A stretch of DNA of 64,000 nt from Neisseria zalophi. GTDB taxonomy: Bacteria > Pseudomonadota > Gammaproteobacteria > Burkholderiales > Neisseriaceae. Location: positions 930,001 through 994,000 of the forward strand of contig NZ_CP031700.1 of NCBI RefSeq assembly GCF_008807015.1, given 5' to 3'. Shown here in pieces: positions 38,725 to 48,069 of this stretch; positions within the stretch are counted from its first letter, which is position 1; each line of letters starts with the position of its first letter. Below the pieces are notes generated by a model. It made no database searches. It saw nothing but the letters and a program-made list of their open reading frames with translations, and was not told the DNA's origin. A program made the translations under genes and the position numbers.

Positions 38725-38753
38725 AAAAAACCGCCGGATTACGGCGGTTTTTT
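38725..38753 (+). terminator. Intrinsic terminator after the aldehyde dehydrogenase gene
   Basis: AAAAAACCGCCG and CGGCGGTTTTTT form a perfect 12-bp stem around GATTA. Confidence 0.95.
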
Positions 38754-38962
38754 GTGTTATTAGGATAAGCAGTCAAATAAAAAAGATTGGTTGATGATAT
38801 CTACTTATTGGGTTTTAATAAATTTTAATGTGTTTAATGTGTTAAGTTCATATTCAAGCAATAAACAAATCATTTTATGGTGATTATTATTTTATAAAGC
38901 TTAGAACGAGTAGCGGATTAAATGCTACAATTCCAACTATCTAAAACAAATTATTATTTTTT

Positions 38963-40297
38963 ATGAGTATTCTCGAAGCCGGTTTTGTTTTATTCTTATT
39001 GATTCTAATGAGTGGGTTTGTTTCCGCCGCCGAGTTAGCACTTGCATCTTCGCGCAAAATCAAATTACAGGTGATGGGTAAAGAAGGGGATGTGCGTGCA
39101 TTGGAAGTGTTGGCGATGCAGGAGCAGCCGGGCAGCTTTATTACGATTGTTCAAATCGGCCTGAATGCGGTTGCGGTTTTGGGCGGTATTATCGGTGAAG
39201 CGGCTATCCGTCCTTTTTTCAGTCAATTATTCAGCCGTTACGGCATATCTTCAGGGTGGGAATCTGCGGCATCTTTATTGTCTTTTTTATTGGTTACGGC
39301 GGTGTTTATTTTATTCGCTGATCTGATGCCCAAGCGCTTCGCCATGATTAACCCCGAACGCGTGGCAGTGCGCGTGGTGCGTCCGGTGATGTTGTTGATT
39401 TTTATTTTGAAGCCGTTGGTATTTTTATTCGACGGTATGGCTAATCTGCTATTCCGGTCATTGAGAATTTCAACGGTACGCACGGATCAACTGACTTCAG
39501 AAGATATTTATGCGGTAGTGGATGCTGGCGCGCAGGCGGGGGTATTAAAGCAGCAGGAACATTATCTGATTGAAAATATTTTCGATATGCAAACGCGCAC
39601 GGTAACTTCAACCATGAACACGCGCGAACATATTGTTTATGTCGATAAAGACGATAATATGGACAGCGTGTTGGCCAAAATGGATGAAATGCCGCACGCC
39701 AAAATTCTGGTGTGCGACGGCGAATTGGAAAAAGTGCTTGGTTATATCGAATCGCATACGTTTCTAACGCTTTATCTGAAAGAAAAAAATATCCGCCCGA
39801 TTGATCGTAGGGTATTGCGCAAAGCCTTGTTTATTCCCGACACCTTGTCTTTATACGAAGTATTGGAAACATTTAAAAATGCCGGTGAAGATTTTGCGGT
39901 GATTATTAATGAATACGCTTTGGTAGTGGGTGTGGTGACGTTGAAAGACGTGATGAATATTGTGATGGGCGAATTGGTGGCGACAGAAGAAGAACCGCAG
40001 ATTATCCGGCGTGATGAAACTTCTTGGCTGATAGACGGTGCCACGCCTATGGAAGATGTGATGCGGGCATTGGATATTCCTATATTTCCAGATGCGGAAA
40101 ATTATGAAACCTTAAGCGGTTTTATGATGTATTCGTTGCGGAAGATTCCAAAGAAAACCGATTTTGTGATTTTCGATAAATATAAATTTGAAATTATCGA
40201 TACGGAGAATTTTAAAATCGATCAGTTGTTGGTATCGGTTAATCAAGATGCACCGGAATCTGACAATAGCAATCTATCCGTTAAAGAAGCGGGATAG
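38963..40297 (+). CDS. CNNM/CorC-type transporter-associated protein (hemolysin family)
   Basis: This 444-residue protein has the UPF0053 layout. A CNNM transmembrane domain (about 1-190) with SGFVSAAELALASSRKIKLQ comes first. A CBS pair (about 210-335) with MNTREHIVYVDKDDNMDSVLAKM follows, then a C-terminal CorC_HlyC domain (about 350-430). Members act in magnesium/cobalt efflux or envelope homeostasis; the hemolysin label is historical. It has a 256-base AT-rich upstream gap and a DUS terminator. Confidence 0.88.
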   Translation: MSILEAGFVLFLLILMSGFVSAAELALASSRKIKLQVMGKEGDVRALEVLAMQEQPGSFITIVQIGLNAVAVLGGIIGEAAIRPFFSQLFSRYGISSGWESAASLLSFLLVTAVFILFADLMPKRFAMINPERVAVRVVRPVMLLIFILKPLVFLFDGMANLLFRSLRISTVRTDQLTSEDIYAVVDAGAQAGVLKQQEHYLIENIFDMQTRTVTSTMNTREHIVYVDKDDNMDSVLAKMDEMPHAKILVCDGELEKVLGYIESHTFLTLYLKEKNIRPIDRRVLRKALFIPDTLSLYEVLETFKNAGEDFAVIINEYALVVGVVTLKDVMNIVMGELVATEEEPQIIRRDETSWLIDGATPMEDVMRALDIPIFPDAENYETLSGFMMYSLRKIPKKTDFVIFDKYKFEIIDTENFKIDQLLVSVNQDAPESDNSNLSVKEAG

Positions 40298-40313
40298 TAC
40301 TTGGAATCTTATA

Positions 40314-40350
40314 AAACAGGCTGTCTGAAAAGCTTTCAGACGGCCTGTTT
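40314..40350. terminator. Inverted DUS terminator with extended stem
   Basis: AAACAGG precedes the first DUS (variant GGCTGTCTGAA) and CCTGTTT follows the second, giving a stem longer than the DUS with one G-T pair in the middle. Confidence 0.8.
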
Positions 40351-40628
40351 TATTATTATCGATATATCTTGTGTTAATCTATTTATTTAGTGGATAAATA
40401 TAAAAATAAATATATTTTTAGTGATATAAACTGTTTAATATCTTTAAAATATATATTTTTAATAAAATTCACTAAATAAAAAAATTGAGTTTTCAGTACA
40501 AAATACCGTTTACCATCTTGCGGAAAGCCCTTTCAGCGTCTAGAATCCAGCGTCAACCGTATATTTTCCGTGATATTGCCGGAGTATGCCGGCTTGCAAC
40601 CCAATCAGAAGAAAAAGGCACAACCAAT
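40351..40628. other. serC upstream region
   Basis: The first 130 bases are AT-rich. From 40485 the frame is open into serC (48 codons), but this segment lacks homology to SerC and I treat it as leader. AAAAAGG lies before the ATG at 40629. No promoter is defined with confidence. Confidence 0.4.
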
Positions 40629-41732
40629 ATGTTACCCCCGATTTATAACTTTTCCGCCGGCCCGGCCATTTTGCCGGATTCCGTATTGAGCACGGCTCAA
40701 AATGAAATGTTTGACTACAACGGCACGGGTTTCTCGGTGATGACCATGAGTCACCGTTCCGAAGTGTTTATGAGCATTTTGTATCATGCCGAACAAGACT
40801 TGCGCCAATTGTTAAATATTCCCGATAACTATAAGGTATTGTTTTTACAAGGTGGTGCCAGCGCGCAATTTAATATGGTGGTGATGAATTTTGCGAATGG
40901 TTTTAAGCGTGTGGATTCTGTGGTAACGGGCAATTGGTCTGCTATCGCCCATTCTCAAATGGGTAAATTGTCCGATGCGGAAATTCACCTGGCGGCCGAT
41001 GGTGGGAAGATGTTTAACTACACCAACCTGCCGCCGGTGAACTCTTGGGATATTGATAAAAATTCTGCGTTCGTACATTTTGTGATTAACGAAACCGTAC
41101 ACGGTGTGCAGTATCGGGAAGTGCCCAAACTGGGCGACGATATGCCGCCGCTGGTTTGCGATATGTCGAGCGAAATTTTGTCGCGCCCGATTAATGTTTC
41201 TGATTTCGGTGTGATTTATGCCGGTGCTCAGAAAAATATCGGCCCGTCTGGAGCGACGATTGTAATTATTCGCGAAGATTTATTAGACAGATGTTCCGAC
41301 CGCATTCCCGATGTATGGAACTACAAATCTCATATTCAAAAACAAGGTATGTATAACACGCCGGCTACTTATCCGATTTATATTTCCGGCTTGGTGTTCC
41401 GCTGGTTGCAGTCGCAAGGCGGGGTGGCGCATATGGAAACCATCAATACGCTGAAAGCCAAAACATTATATGAAGCAATTGATAACAGCGGCGGTTTCTA
41501 TATCAATAATGTTCATCCGGGTGCGCGTTCTAAAATGAATGTGATTTTTACCACCGGCGACAAACGTTTGGATGAATTGTTTGCACAAGAATCGACTACC
41601 CGCGGTTTGCAGTTGCTGCGCGGTTATAAAACCATGGGCGGTATGCGTGCCAGCATTTACAATGCCATGACCTTGCAAGGCGTGGAAGCTTTGATTGCGT
41701 TTATGGAAGAATTCCAACGCCGCTACGGTTAA
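40629..41732 (+). CDS. serC: Phosphoserine aminotransferase
   Basis: This 367-residue PLP enzyme acts in serine and pyridoxal phosphate synthesis. Visible are IYNFSAGPAILPDSVL at the N-terminus, FLQGGASAQFN near 73, the PLP-lysine site GVIYAGAQKNIGPSG near 195 and TPATYPIYISG near 240. I used the ATG at 40629 (MLPPIYNFSAGP), which matches the family start, rather than the open frame from 40485. A DUS terminator follows. Confidence 0.96.
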   Translation: MLPPIYNFSAGPAILPDSVLSTAQNEMFDYNGTGFSVMTMSHRSEVFMSILYHAEQDLRQLLNIPDNYKVLFLQGGASAQFNMVVMNFANGFKRVDSVVTGNWSAIAHSQMGKLSDAEIHLAADGGKMFNYTNLPPVNSWDIDKNSAFVHFVINETVHGVQYREVPKLGDDMPPLVCDMSSEILSRPINVSDFGVIYAGAQKNIGPSGATIVIIREDLLDRCSDRIPDVWNYKSHIQKQGMYNTPATYPIYISGLVFRWLQSQGGVAHMETINTLKAKTLYEAIDNSGGFYINNVHPGARSKMNVIFTTGDKRLDELFAQESTTRGLQLLRGYKTMGGMRASIYNAMTLQGVEALIAFMEEFQRRYG

Positions 41733-41749
41733 GCGGTTTAAGGGTGTAT

Positions 41750-41778
41750 AGGCCGTCTGAAAATATTTCAGACGGCCT
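41750..41778. terminator. Inverted DUS terminator after serC
   Basis: AGGCCGTCTGAAAA faces TTTCAGACGGCCT with a very short loop. Confidence 0.8.
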
Positions 41779-41816
41779 TATTATCATGTTGTTCTTTATT
41801 TTTCCGAGTATTGATT

Positions 41817-42527
41817 ATGAATGTTTCCGATTCCCCTGTGGCGGAGTTTAAGCGCGGTATAAAAGAATGCCTGCCTGTTACCATCGGATTATTGCCGTTT
41901 GCTTTAATTTTGGGCGTACAGGGCAGTCAGCAGGGAATAAGCTGGCTGGAAATGATGCTGATGACGGGATTGAATTTTGCCGGCGGATCGGAATTTGCCG
42001 CCGTCGGTTTGTGGGCGGATCCGTTGCCGGTGCTGTTGATTATTGCGGTAACGCTCATGATTAATACCCGCCATATTCTGATGGGGGCGGCCTTAACGCC
42101 TTATTTAAAAGGACTGCCGCTGAAGAAAGTTTTGCCGGCCTTGTTTTTTATGACCGATGAAAGCTGGGCGTTGAGTTTGGCCGATATCAATAAGCGTAAA
42201 AAATCGGGGGAGCAGCCGTTTAGTTTGGCTTATTACATAGGCGTGAGCCTAACGGTTTATTTTGTCTGGTTTCCGTTTGCCGGCATTGGTGCGGCGGTGG
42301 GGCCGCAATTCGGCGATGTGGCGGCATGGGGCTTCGGCATGGCGTTTCCGGCGGTGTTTTTGGTGTTGCTGCGCAGTTTGTGGAAAGGTTTTTCTGCTGC
42401 CTTGCCGTGGCTGGTGAGTTTTCTTACCGCGATTGTGGTGTATGTGAATATAGACGGGGCTTGGTATGTGCCCGCAGGTGCACTGGCGGGGCTGTTGGCA
42501 ACCTATATTCAGGTGGGTAAATCATGA
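41817..42527 (+). CDS. azlC: AzlC-family amino acid exporter, large subunit
   Basis: This 236-residue protein has about seven hydrophobic segments and the AzlC/YgaZ signatures SPVAEFKRGIKECLPVTIGLLPFALILG near the N-terminus, LNFAGGSEFAAVGLW near 57 and NTRHILMGAALTPYLKGLP near 84. With AzlD it exports branched-chain amino acids (BrnFE/YgaZH type). The ATG at 41817 is preceded by an in-frame TTG two codons earlier. The stop overlaps the azlD start as ATGA. Confidence 0.9.
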   Translation: MNVSDSPVAEFKRGIKECLPVTIGLLPFALILGVQGSQQGISWLEMMLMTGLNFAGGSEFAAVGLWADPLPVLLIIAVTLMINTRHILMGAALTPYLKGLPLKKVLPALFFMTDESWALSLADINKRKKSGEQPFSLAYYIGVSLTVYFVWFPFAGIGAAVGPQFGDVAAWGFGMAFPAVFLVLLRSLWKGFSAALPWLVSFLTAIVVYVNIDGAWYVPAGALAGLLATYIQVGKS

Positions 42528-42823
42528 TTTCATGGGCTTCGCTGCTCACGATTTTGGGCATGATGGCGGTGACCTACTTCACCCGTTTAATCGGCTTTTT
42601 TGCCTTGCGCAACCGAACCTTAAGCAAGCGTGCGGCAGCGGTTGCTGATGCGGCGCCGGGTTGTGTATTGATTGCCGTGATTGCACCGTATTTTGTGTCC
42701 GACAAACCGAGTGAGTTGATTGCGCTGGCGTTAACAGTTTTTGCTGCCAGCCGCTGGGGGATGCTGCCGACGGTATTGGTCGGTGTGGTTTCGGCGGGTG
42801 TGTTGGGGCACTTAATGAAATAA
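42524..42823 (+). CDS. azlD: AzlD-family amino acid exporter, small subunit
   Basis: This 99-residue protein has four hydrophobic segments. MMAVTYFTRLIGFFALRNR and AAPGCVLIAVIAP are AzlD/YgaH features. It overlaps azlC by four bases, which indicates translational coupling and the usual two-subunit exporter. Confidence 0.9.
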   Translation: MISWASLLTILGMMAVTYFTRLIGFFALRNRTLSKRAAAVADAAPGCVLIAVIAPYFVSDKPSELIALALTVFAASRWGMLPTVLVGVVSAGVLGHLMK

Positions 42824-42830
42824 AGTATGT

Positions 42831-42876
42831 TATAGCCAAAGGCCGTCTGAAAATTTTTCAGACGGCCTTTGGCTAT
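42831..42876. terminator. Long inverted repeat built around a DUS pair
   Basis: TATAGCCAAA before and TTTGGCTATA after the DUS pair extend the stem to more than 20 bp. It separates azlD from the convergent DUF456 gene and should stop transcription from both sides. Confidence 0.85.
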
Positions 42877-42883
42877 ATTGATA

Positions 42884-43372
42884 TTAAAACAGGCTGATAA
42901 TACCCAATACGATAAGTGTCATCAAAATAGTGAGTGCACAGCCAACCTTAGCGATAACGCCGATAATAAAGCCGATAAACGTACCAATGCTGACTTTGCC
43001 CGCCGACCATAAATCTTTGCGCGCCCAAAATTCACCAATGCCTGCACCAAGCAAGGGGCCTAATAACAGGCCGGGCAGTGAAAAAAATGCCCCGATAATA
43101 CCGCCGATGAGCGCACCCCAGATGGCTGTTTTGCTGGCACCGGTAAATTTGGCCCCCAGCATCCCCGCCACATAATCGGTTGCTGTGCCTAGTATGGTGA
43201 CGACGGCGAGAAAAATCAGCGTATTGGTGCCGATAATATGATAGCCGTCCGCATAGGCCAGCAGCCATGCCCCGCCAAACATCAAACCCAAGCCGGGAAT
43301 GGCGGGATAAATTGTACCAAGCAGGCCGACGATGAGGGCAATCAGGCCGAGTGCAACCAGAATAGCAGTCAT
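42884..43372 (-). CDS. DUF456 family membrane protein
   Basis: This 162-residue protein is almost wholly hydrophobic with four or five membrane helices. The glycine-rich pattern GLLGTIYPAIPGLGLMFGGAWLLAYADGY at the N-terminus and GAFFSLPGLLLGPLLGAGIGEF in the middle is that of DUF456 (internally repeated Gly-zipper helices). The function of the family is not known. It is convergent with azlD. Confidence 0.85.
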   Translation of the reverse strand: MTAILVALGLIALIVGLLGTIYPAIPGLGLMFGGAWLLAYADGYHIIGTNTLIFLAVVTILGTATDYVAGMLGAKFTGASKTAIWGALIGGIIGAFFSLPGLLLGPLLGAGIGEFWARKDLWSAGKVSIGTFIGFIIGVIAKVGCALTILMTLIVLGIISLF

Positions 43373-43393
43373 TTAATATCCTTTGGAAATAGT

Positions 43394-43428
43394 AGGCCGT
43401 CTGAATGCCGATTGTTTTCAGACGGCCT
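43394..43428. terminator. Inverted DUS pair upstream of the DUF456 gene
   Basis: AGGCCGTCTGAA faces TTCAGACGGCCT across 11 bases. It lies between two divergent starts, so here it is more an uptake signal than a terminator. Confidence 0.5.
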
Positions 43429-43609
43429 TAACAGTATGGGGAAACCGCAGCATATATCCGTTTATGAATACGGTATAGCACGCCGCAAAGCCCGTATTTT
43501 AACCCGAAGCCTTGCGCTTAAGTAGCGCCGCTGTGCAAAAATAAATAAAGCCAATCGGGAAAACCTATGCTCAGCGTTTGCTATGGCAGTGGGGCAGAGT
43601 GCAAAATGT

Positions 43610-43615
43610 TATAAT
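43610..43615 (+). promoter_or_regulatory. Likely -10 box of rep
   Basis: A consensus TATAAT lies 35 bases before the rep start. The -35 is weak. A single DUS at 43629-43641 lies in the leader. Confidence 0.5.
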
Positions 43616-43649
43616 CAAGTCCGCATTTTTTCAGACGGCCTTATTCTTC

Positions 43650-45662
43650 ATGAAACTCAATCCGCAACAACAGCAAGCCGTGCAATATCTCGGCGGTCCT
43701 TTGCTGGTTTTAGCCGGTGCCGGCAGCGGCAAAACCGGTGTGATTACGCAGAAAATCAAATATTTGATTACCAGCGTCGGCTATCCTGCCCATCAAATCG
43801 CCGCCATCACTTTTACCAATAAAGCCGCCAAAGAAATGCAGGAGCGGGTGGGGAAAATGTTGCCGAAAAACCAGACCCGCGGCTTGACTATCTGTACCTT
43901 TCACTCGCTCGGTATGCGGATTTTGCGTGAAGAAGCGGCCAATATCGGCTACAAAAAAAACTTTTCCATTCTCGATAGCACCGATAGCGCCAAAATTATC
44001 AGCGAGCTGTTGGGCAGTGCGGGCAAAGAAGCCGTTTATAAAGCCCGCCATCAGATTTCTTTGTGGAAAAACGATTTGCAAACCCCCGAAGAAGCTTTTC
44101 AGACGGCCGAAAATGAATGGGAAAGCCAAACAGCCAAACTATATGCCGGTTATCAGGCGACTTTGGAAAGTTATCAGGCGGTGGATTTCGACGATTTAAT
44201 CCGCCTGCCGGCCGTTTTATTGCAGCAAAACAGCGATATCCGCCATAAGTGGCAGTTGCGGCTGCGCTATCTGTTGGTGGATGAGTGCCAAGATACCAAT
44301 GCCTGCCAATATACGTTGATGAAGCTGTTAACCGGGGCAGAGGGCATGTTTACCGCCGTGGGCGACGACGACCAATCTATTTACGCTTGGCGCGGTGCCG
44401 ATATTGAAAACCTGCGCCGTATGCAGGAAGACTATCCGCAAATGAAGGTGATTAAGTTGGAGCAGAATTATCGTTCCACGGCGCGGATTTTAAAAGTGGC
44501 CAATAAGGTGATTGAAAACAACCCCAAATTGTTTAAAAAAACCTTGTGGTCGCAATTCGGCATGGGCGAGCACGTTAAAGTAGTGGCGTGTCAGCATGAG
44601 CAGCATGAAGCCGAATGGGTGGTCAGTCAGATTGTGAAACAAAAGCTGGTAGGCGGCGATAAAACCAAATATGCCGATTTTGCCGTGCTTTACCGTGGCA
44701 ATCATCAGGCGCGGATTTTTGAAGAAGTGCTACGCAGTGCGCGCATTCCCTACCAGCTTTCAGGCGGCCAGAGTTTTTTCGATAAGGCGGAAATCAAAGA
44801 CGTTTTGGCCTATATCCGTTTATTGGCCAATCCTAACGACGACCCTGCTTTTTTACGCGCAGTAACCACACCCAAGCGCGGTATCGGCGAGGTGACGCTG
44901 GGTAAACTGAACGCCTATGCTCATGATCACGAATGCAGCCTCTATGAAGCAGCTTTAAAACCGGAAGCCTTATCGACACTCAACACGCAAAACCGCGAAC
45001 ATTTGCAGCAGTTTATGGCATTGATGGAGCAATACCGCGCCCGTGCCGAACGTGATGAGGCTGGTGTATTGGTGAACGATTTGCTTAGCGATATTGCCTA
45101 TGAAGCCCATTTGCTCAACAGCGAAGAGGGCAAGGCAGGCGAAATCAAATGGCGCAATGTAACCGACTTAACCGACTGGTTGGCGCGCAAAGGCAGTCAA
45201 GACGATAAAAATATTATTGAAATCGCCCAAACCATTGCCTTGATGACCTTATTGGAAGGAAAAAACGAAGACGAAGTAGATGCGGTGAAACTCTCTACAC
45301 TACATGCTTCCAAAGGGCTGGAATATCCTTATGTGTTTTTAGTCGGTTGCGAAGAAGGGATGTTGCCGCATGCCGACAGTATCGAAGAATCCAATGTAGA
45401 GGAAGAGCGGCGTTTGATGTATGTCGGCATTACCCGCGCCAAACGTCAATTAACGCTGACCCACTGTGTGAAAAGAAAACGGCAGGGCACTTGGCAGTTT
45501 CCCGATCCCAGCCGCTTTATCGACGAAATGCCGCAAGACGATTTGAAGATTTTAGGTAGAAAAGGCGGCGAACCGATTGTGAGCAAAGAAGAGGGTAAAA
45601 GCAATCTGGCCGGTTTGAGGGCAATGTTGGCTTCAAAAGCGAAAAGCAGCCAAACGCCGTAA
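43650..45662 (+). CDS. rep: ATP-dependent DNA helicase Rep
   Basis: This 670-residue superfamily 1A 3'-5' helicase has the length of Rep (E. coli 673). Motifs: LNPQQQQAV (Q motif), AGAGSGKTGVI (Walker A, near 25), TFTNKAAKEM (Ia), LLVDECQDTN (II), GDDDQSIYAWRGA (III), LEQNYRST (IV), LSTLHASKGLEYPYVFLVG (V) and EERRLMYVGITRAKRQL (VI). It restarts or clears replication forks. I chose ATG 43650 (MKLNPQQQQAV). A DUS lies in the coding sequence at 44098-44108. It is convergent with recA. Confidence 0.93.
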   Translation: MKLNPQQQQAVQYLGGPLLVLAGAGSGKTGVITQKIKYLITSVGYPAHQIAAITFTNKAAKEMQERVGKMLPKNQTRGLTICTFHSLGMRILREEAANIGYKKNFSILDSTDSAKIISELLGSAGKEAVYKARHQISLWKNDLQTPEEAFQTAENEWESQTAKLYAGYQATLESYQAVDFDDLIRLPAVLLQQNSDIRHKWQLRLRYLLVDECQDTNACQYTLMKLLTGAEGMFTAVGDDDQSIYAWRGADIENLRRMQEDYPQMKVIKLEQNYRSTARILKVANKVIENNPKLFKKTLWSQFGMGEHVKVVACQHEQHEAEWVVSQIVKQKLVGGDKTKYADFAVLYRGNHQARIFEEVLRSARIPYQLSGGQSFFDKAEIKDVLAYIRLLANPNDDPAFLRAVTTPKRGIGEVTLGKLNAYAHDHECSLYEAALKPEALSTLNTQNREHLQQFMALMEQYRARAERDEAGVLVNDLLSDIAYEAHLLNSEEGKAGEIKWRNVTDLTDWLARKGSQDDKNIIEIAQTIALMTLLEGKNEDEVDAVKLSTLHASKGLEYPYVFLVGCEEGMLPHADSIEESNVEEERRLMYVGITRAKRQLTLTHCVKRKRQGTWQFPDPSRFIDEMPQDDLKILGRKGGEPIVSKEEGKSNLAGLRAMLASKAKSSQTP

Positions 45663-45668
45663 TAGGCA

Positions 45669-45715
45669 TATAAACAGAGGCCGTCTGAAAAGTTTTCAGA
45701 CGGCCTCTGTTTATA
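45669..45715. terminator. Bidirectional terminator between rep and recA
   Basis: TATAAACAGAGG before and CCTCTGTTTATA after extend the DUS pair to a stem of about 22 bp between convergent genes. Confidence 0.85.
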
Positions 45716-45728
45716 TATGGAAAATCTT

Positions 45729-46775
45729 TTATTCTTCAGGCTGTTCGCCGTCGGTATCGTCTAGCGTACCTTCGGTGATTTGAACATTGATGCCTGCTTT
45801 GGCACGGATTTTCGCATCGATTTCATTGGCAATTTCGGGGTTTTCTTTCAGCCATACGCGCACATTGTCTTTGCCTTGGCCGATTTTGGCGCCATTATAG
45901 CTATACCAAGCACCTGATTTTTCAACGATATCGAATTTAACGCCTAAATCAATCAGTTCGCCTTCCCAGCTCACACCTTCACCGTAGAGGATATCAAATT
46001 CGGCTTGGCGGAACGGTGGCGCCACTTTGTTTTTAATCACTTTGACTTTGGTTTCATTACCTAAAACATCATCGCCTTTTTTAATCGCACCGGTGCGGCG
46101 GATATCCAAGCGGACGGAAGCATAGAATTTCAAGGCATTACCGCCGGTTGTGGTTTCGGGGCTGCCGAACATCACGCCGATTTTCATACGGATTTGGTTA
46201 ATGAAAATCACCAGTGTGTTGGTTTTTTTGATATGGCCGGTGAGTTTGCGCAAGGCTTGGCTCATCAGGCGCGCTTGCAGGCCGACATGGCTATCACCCA
46301 TTTCGCCTTCGATTTCGGCTTTCGGCACCAGTGCAGCCACGGAATCGACCACAACCATATCCACGCCGCCGGAACGAACCAACATATCGCAAATTTCCAG
46401 TGCTTGCTCACCGGTATCGGGTTGGGAAACCAGTAAATCTTCTACTTTCACGCCCAATTTACGGGCATAAATAGGATCGAAGGCATTTTCGGCATCGATA
46501 AAGGCACAAGTACCGCCGTTTTTCTGGCATTGGGCAACGGCTTCCAAACATAAAGTGGTTTTACCTGAAGATTCGGGGCCGAAAATTTCAACCACGCGGC
46601 CGCGCGGTAAACCACCGACACCGAGTGCCAAATCCAAACCGAGCGAACCGGTGGAAATCACTTCTAAATTTTCATCTTTATGGCTGCCGTCCATTTTCAT
46701 AATGGAGCCTTTGCCAAAGTTTTTTTCAATTTGTGCAAGTGCTGCTGCTAATGCTTTGCTTTTTTCGTCTGACAT
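45729..46775 (-). CDS. recA: Recombinase RecA
   Basis: This 348-residue protein is a canonical RecA. Visible are GSIMKMDG, Walker [12 protein letters not shown] near 66, the catalytic Glu in IDAENAFDP, Walker [13 protein letters not shown] near 140, loop L1 [22 protein letters not shown] and L2 [33 protein letters not shown]. It drives homologous recombination and so natural transformation, to which the abundant DUS relate. The C-terminus is acidic ([10 protein letters not shown]). It has its own promoter and a shared terminator with rep. Confidence 0.99.
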   Translation of the reverse strand: MSDEKSKALAAALAQIEKNFGKGSIMKMDGSHKDENLEVISTGSLGLDLALGVGGLPRGRVVEIFGPESSGKTTLCLEAVAQCQKNGGTCAFIDAENAFDPIYARKLGVKVEDLLVSQPDTGEQALEICDMLVRSGGVDMVVVDSVAALVPKAEIEGEMGDSHVGLQARLMSQALRKLTGHIKKTNTLVIFINQIRMKIGVMFGSPETTTGGNALKFYASVRLDIRRTGAIKKGDDVLGNETKVKVIKNKVAPPFRQAEFDILYGEGVSWEGELIDLGVKFDIVEKSGAWYSYNGAKIGQGKDNVRVWLKENPEIANEIDAKIRAKAGINVQITEGTLDDTDGEQPEE

Positions 46776-47156
46776 GAATGTTCCTGTGTGGAATATTAAG
46801 GGTTTAGATAAAGATTATCGCATAATTTGCCGTATTCCGAAAAAGTTTTCATCGGTTGGAAAACAGTTTGAACCTGCCTATTGGCTAGGAATATCTGATG
46901 AGGCCGTCTGAAATTTAGTGCCATTTAAAAACAGACTGACGAAGGAGGGTAGATAACGAAAGGAATATAGCTGGTTATACTTGCCGAATATGGAAGCTTA
47001 TGTTGGGTTGTGTGCTAGAATATTTCAAGCATTAGCTTGTCAGTATGATTGGCTTAGATTGCGGATAGTAGCCAAATCAGTCTCATCGAAATATCGGCTC
47101 TTTTTTATAGAAAATTATCATATATAAATAAGATTGGCCGGAAGAAAGTATTAAAA
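46776..47156. promoter_or_regulatory. Divergent gap recA / TetR gene, with recA promoter
   Basis: On the minus strand a promoter reads TTTCGG (46837-46842), 17-base spacer, GATAAT (46814-46819). I see no LexA-type palindrome, as expected for Neisseria, which lacks a classical SOS repressor. A single DUS lies at 46901-46912. The remaining 240 bases before the TetR gene hold no gene I can support. Confidence 0.5.
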
Positions 47157-47768
47157 ATGAGTGAAGTTCAATTGCCGGAAAAAACATATTCGGATACTAA
47201 AACACATATTTTAGATGTCGGTTATCAATTAATTGCCCGCAAGGGTTTTACCGCGGTTGGTTTGAAGGAAATACTGGATACCGCAGGTATACCGAAAGGC
47301 TCTTTTTATCATTATTTCGAGTCAAAAGAAGCTTTTGGTGAGGAAATAATCGAATATTATTTGTTTAATCATCAAAAACATATTGATACTATTTCCAAAA
47401 AACAGATTACTACCCGACAAAAACTTTATGAATATTTCCAATATTGGTATGACTCTCAGAAAAATGTATCTTCGCGAGAAAAATGTTTAATTGTTAAATT
47501 GAGCGGTGAAGTAGCAGACAGTTCGGATGTGATGCGGAAGGCTTTGGCGAAAACATATCAAGTCATTATCGATTGGCTCTGTGAACAAATTAAAGCAGGC
47601 TGGGAAGATGGCTCGCTAACGCCTAAAACCGACATTTCGGCAGAAAGCCTTGCCAGTCGTTGGTACTACACTTGGTTAGGAGCAAGTTTGGTCACCAAGA
47701 TTAGCCAATCAGATAATCCGCTTTCGGAAGTATGGCAGATGATGTTATCCGAACTAGGGTATGATTGA
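47157..47768 (+). CDS. TetR/AcrR-family repressor upstream of the keto acid decarboxylase gene
   Basis: This 203-residue regulator has an N-terminal HTH (about residues 15-62): HILDVGYQLIARKGFTAVGLKEILDTAGIPKGSFYHYFESKEAF. The ligand domain carries REKCLIVKLSGEVADSSDVMRKAL and a C-terminal SRWYYTWLGASL. That pattern resembles the AcuR/NemR branch, whose members sense reactive electrophiles through cysteines. Cys near residue 117 (EKCLIV) and near 141 (WLCEQI) are present. It lies 301 bases upstream of, and in the same direction as, the decarboxylase gene, which has a palindrome at its promoter. I infer that it represses that gene. Confidence 0.85.
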   Translation: MSEVQLPEKTYSDTKTHILDVGYQLIARKGFTAVGLKEILDTAGIPKGSFYHYFESKEAFGEEIIEYYLFNHQKHIDTISKKQITTRQKLYEYFQYWYDSQKNVSSREKCLIVKLSGEVADSSDVMRKALAKTYQVIIDWLCEQIKAGWEDGSLTPKTDISAESLASRWYYTWLGASLVTKISQSDNPLSEVWQMMLSELGYD

Positions 47769-47950
47769 ATTCTGATAGTGAAATAGTGGTGGATAAGTCA
47801 ATAAACTTCACAATCAAAAATATGATATGAGGCTTGGATCTGTTTCATATCAGCAACTTTTGTATAGTGATTACAAAAAATTTCAATAGTTTTTTTCTGT
47901 ATATTCGGTTCCCATTTTATTAAATTTTTGTTTTATAAATAATGATATAT

Positions 47951-47994
47951 TTAATTTAATATGGATTAATAAATATTATAGACGACCGGTCTAT
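47951..47994 (+). promoter_or_regulatory. Promoter and candidate TetR operator of the keto acid decarboxylase gene
   Basis: TTAATT (47951-47956), a 17-base spacer and TATTAT (47974-47979) form a promoter. ATAGAC-GACCG-GTCTAT at 47978-47994 is a six-base-arm inverted repeat that overlaps the end of the -10 box and the expected start site. TetR repressors of the NemR type bind sites built from TAGAC/GTCTA arms. The rest of the 301-base gap is AT-rich and empty. Confidence 0.65.
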
Positions 47995-48069
47995 TTTGGT
48001 GTAATGTTTAACCTCATTCATCAATATCTATTTCAATATGTGTCATACATCAAAATAGGAGACAGCAAT

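Noticed and set aside
46776..46842. SOS-type LexA box at the recA promoter
   Set aside because: No CTG-N10-CAG palindrome is present, in line with the lack of a classical LexA regulon in Neisseria.
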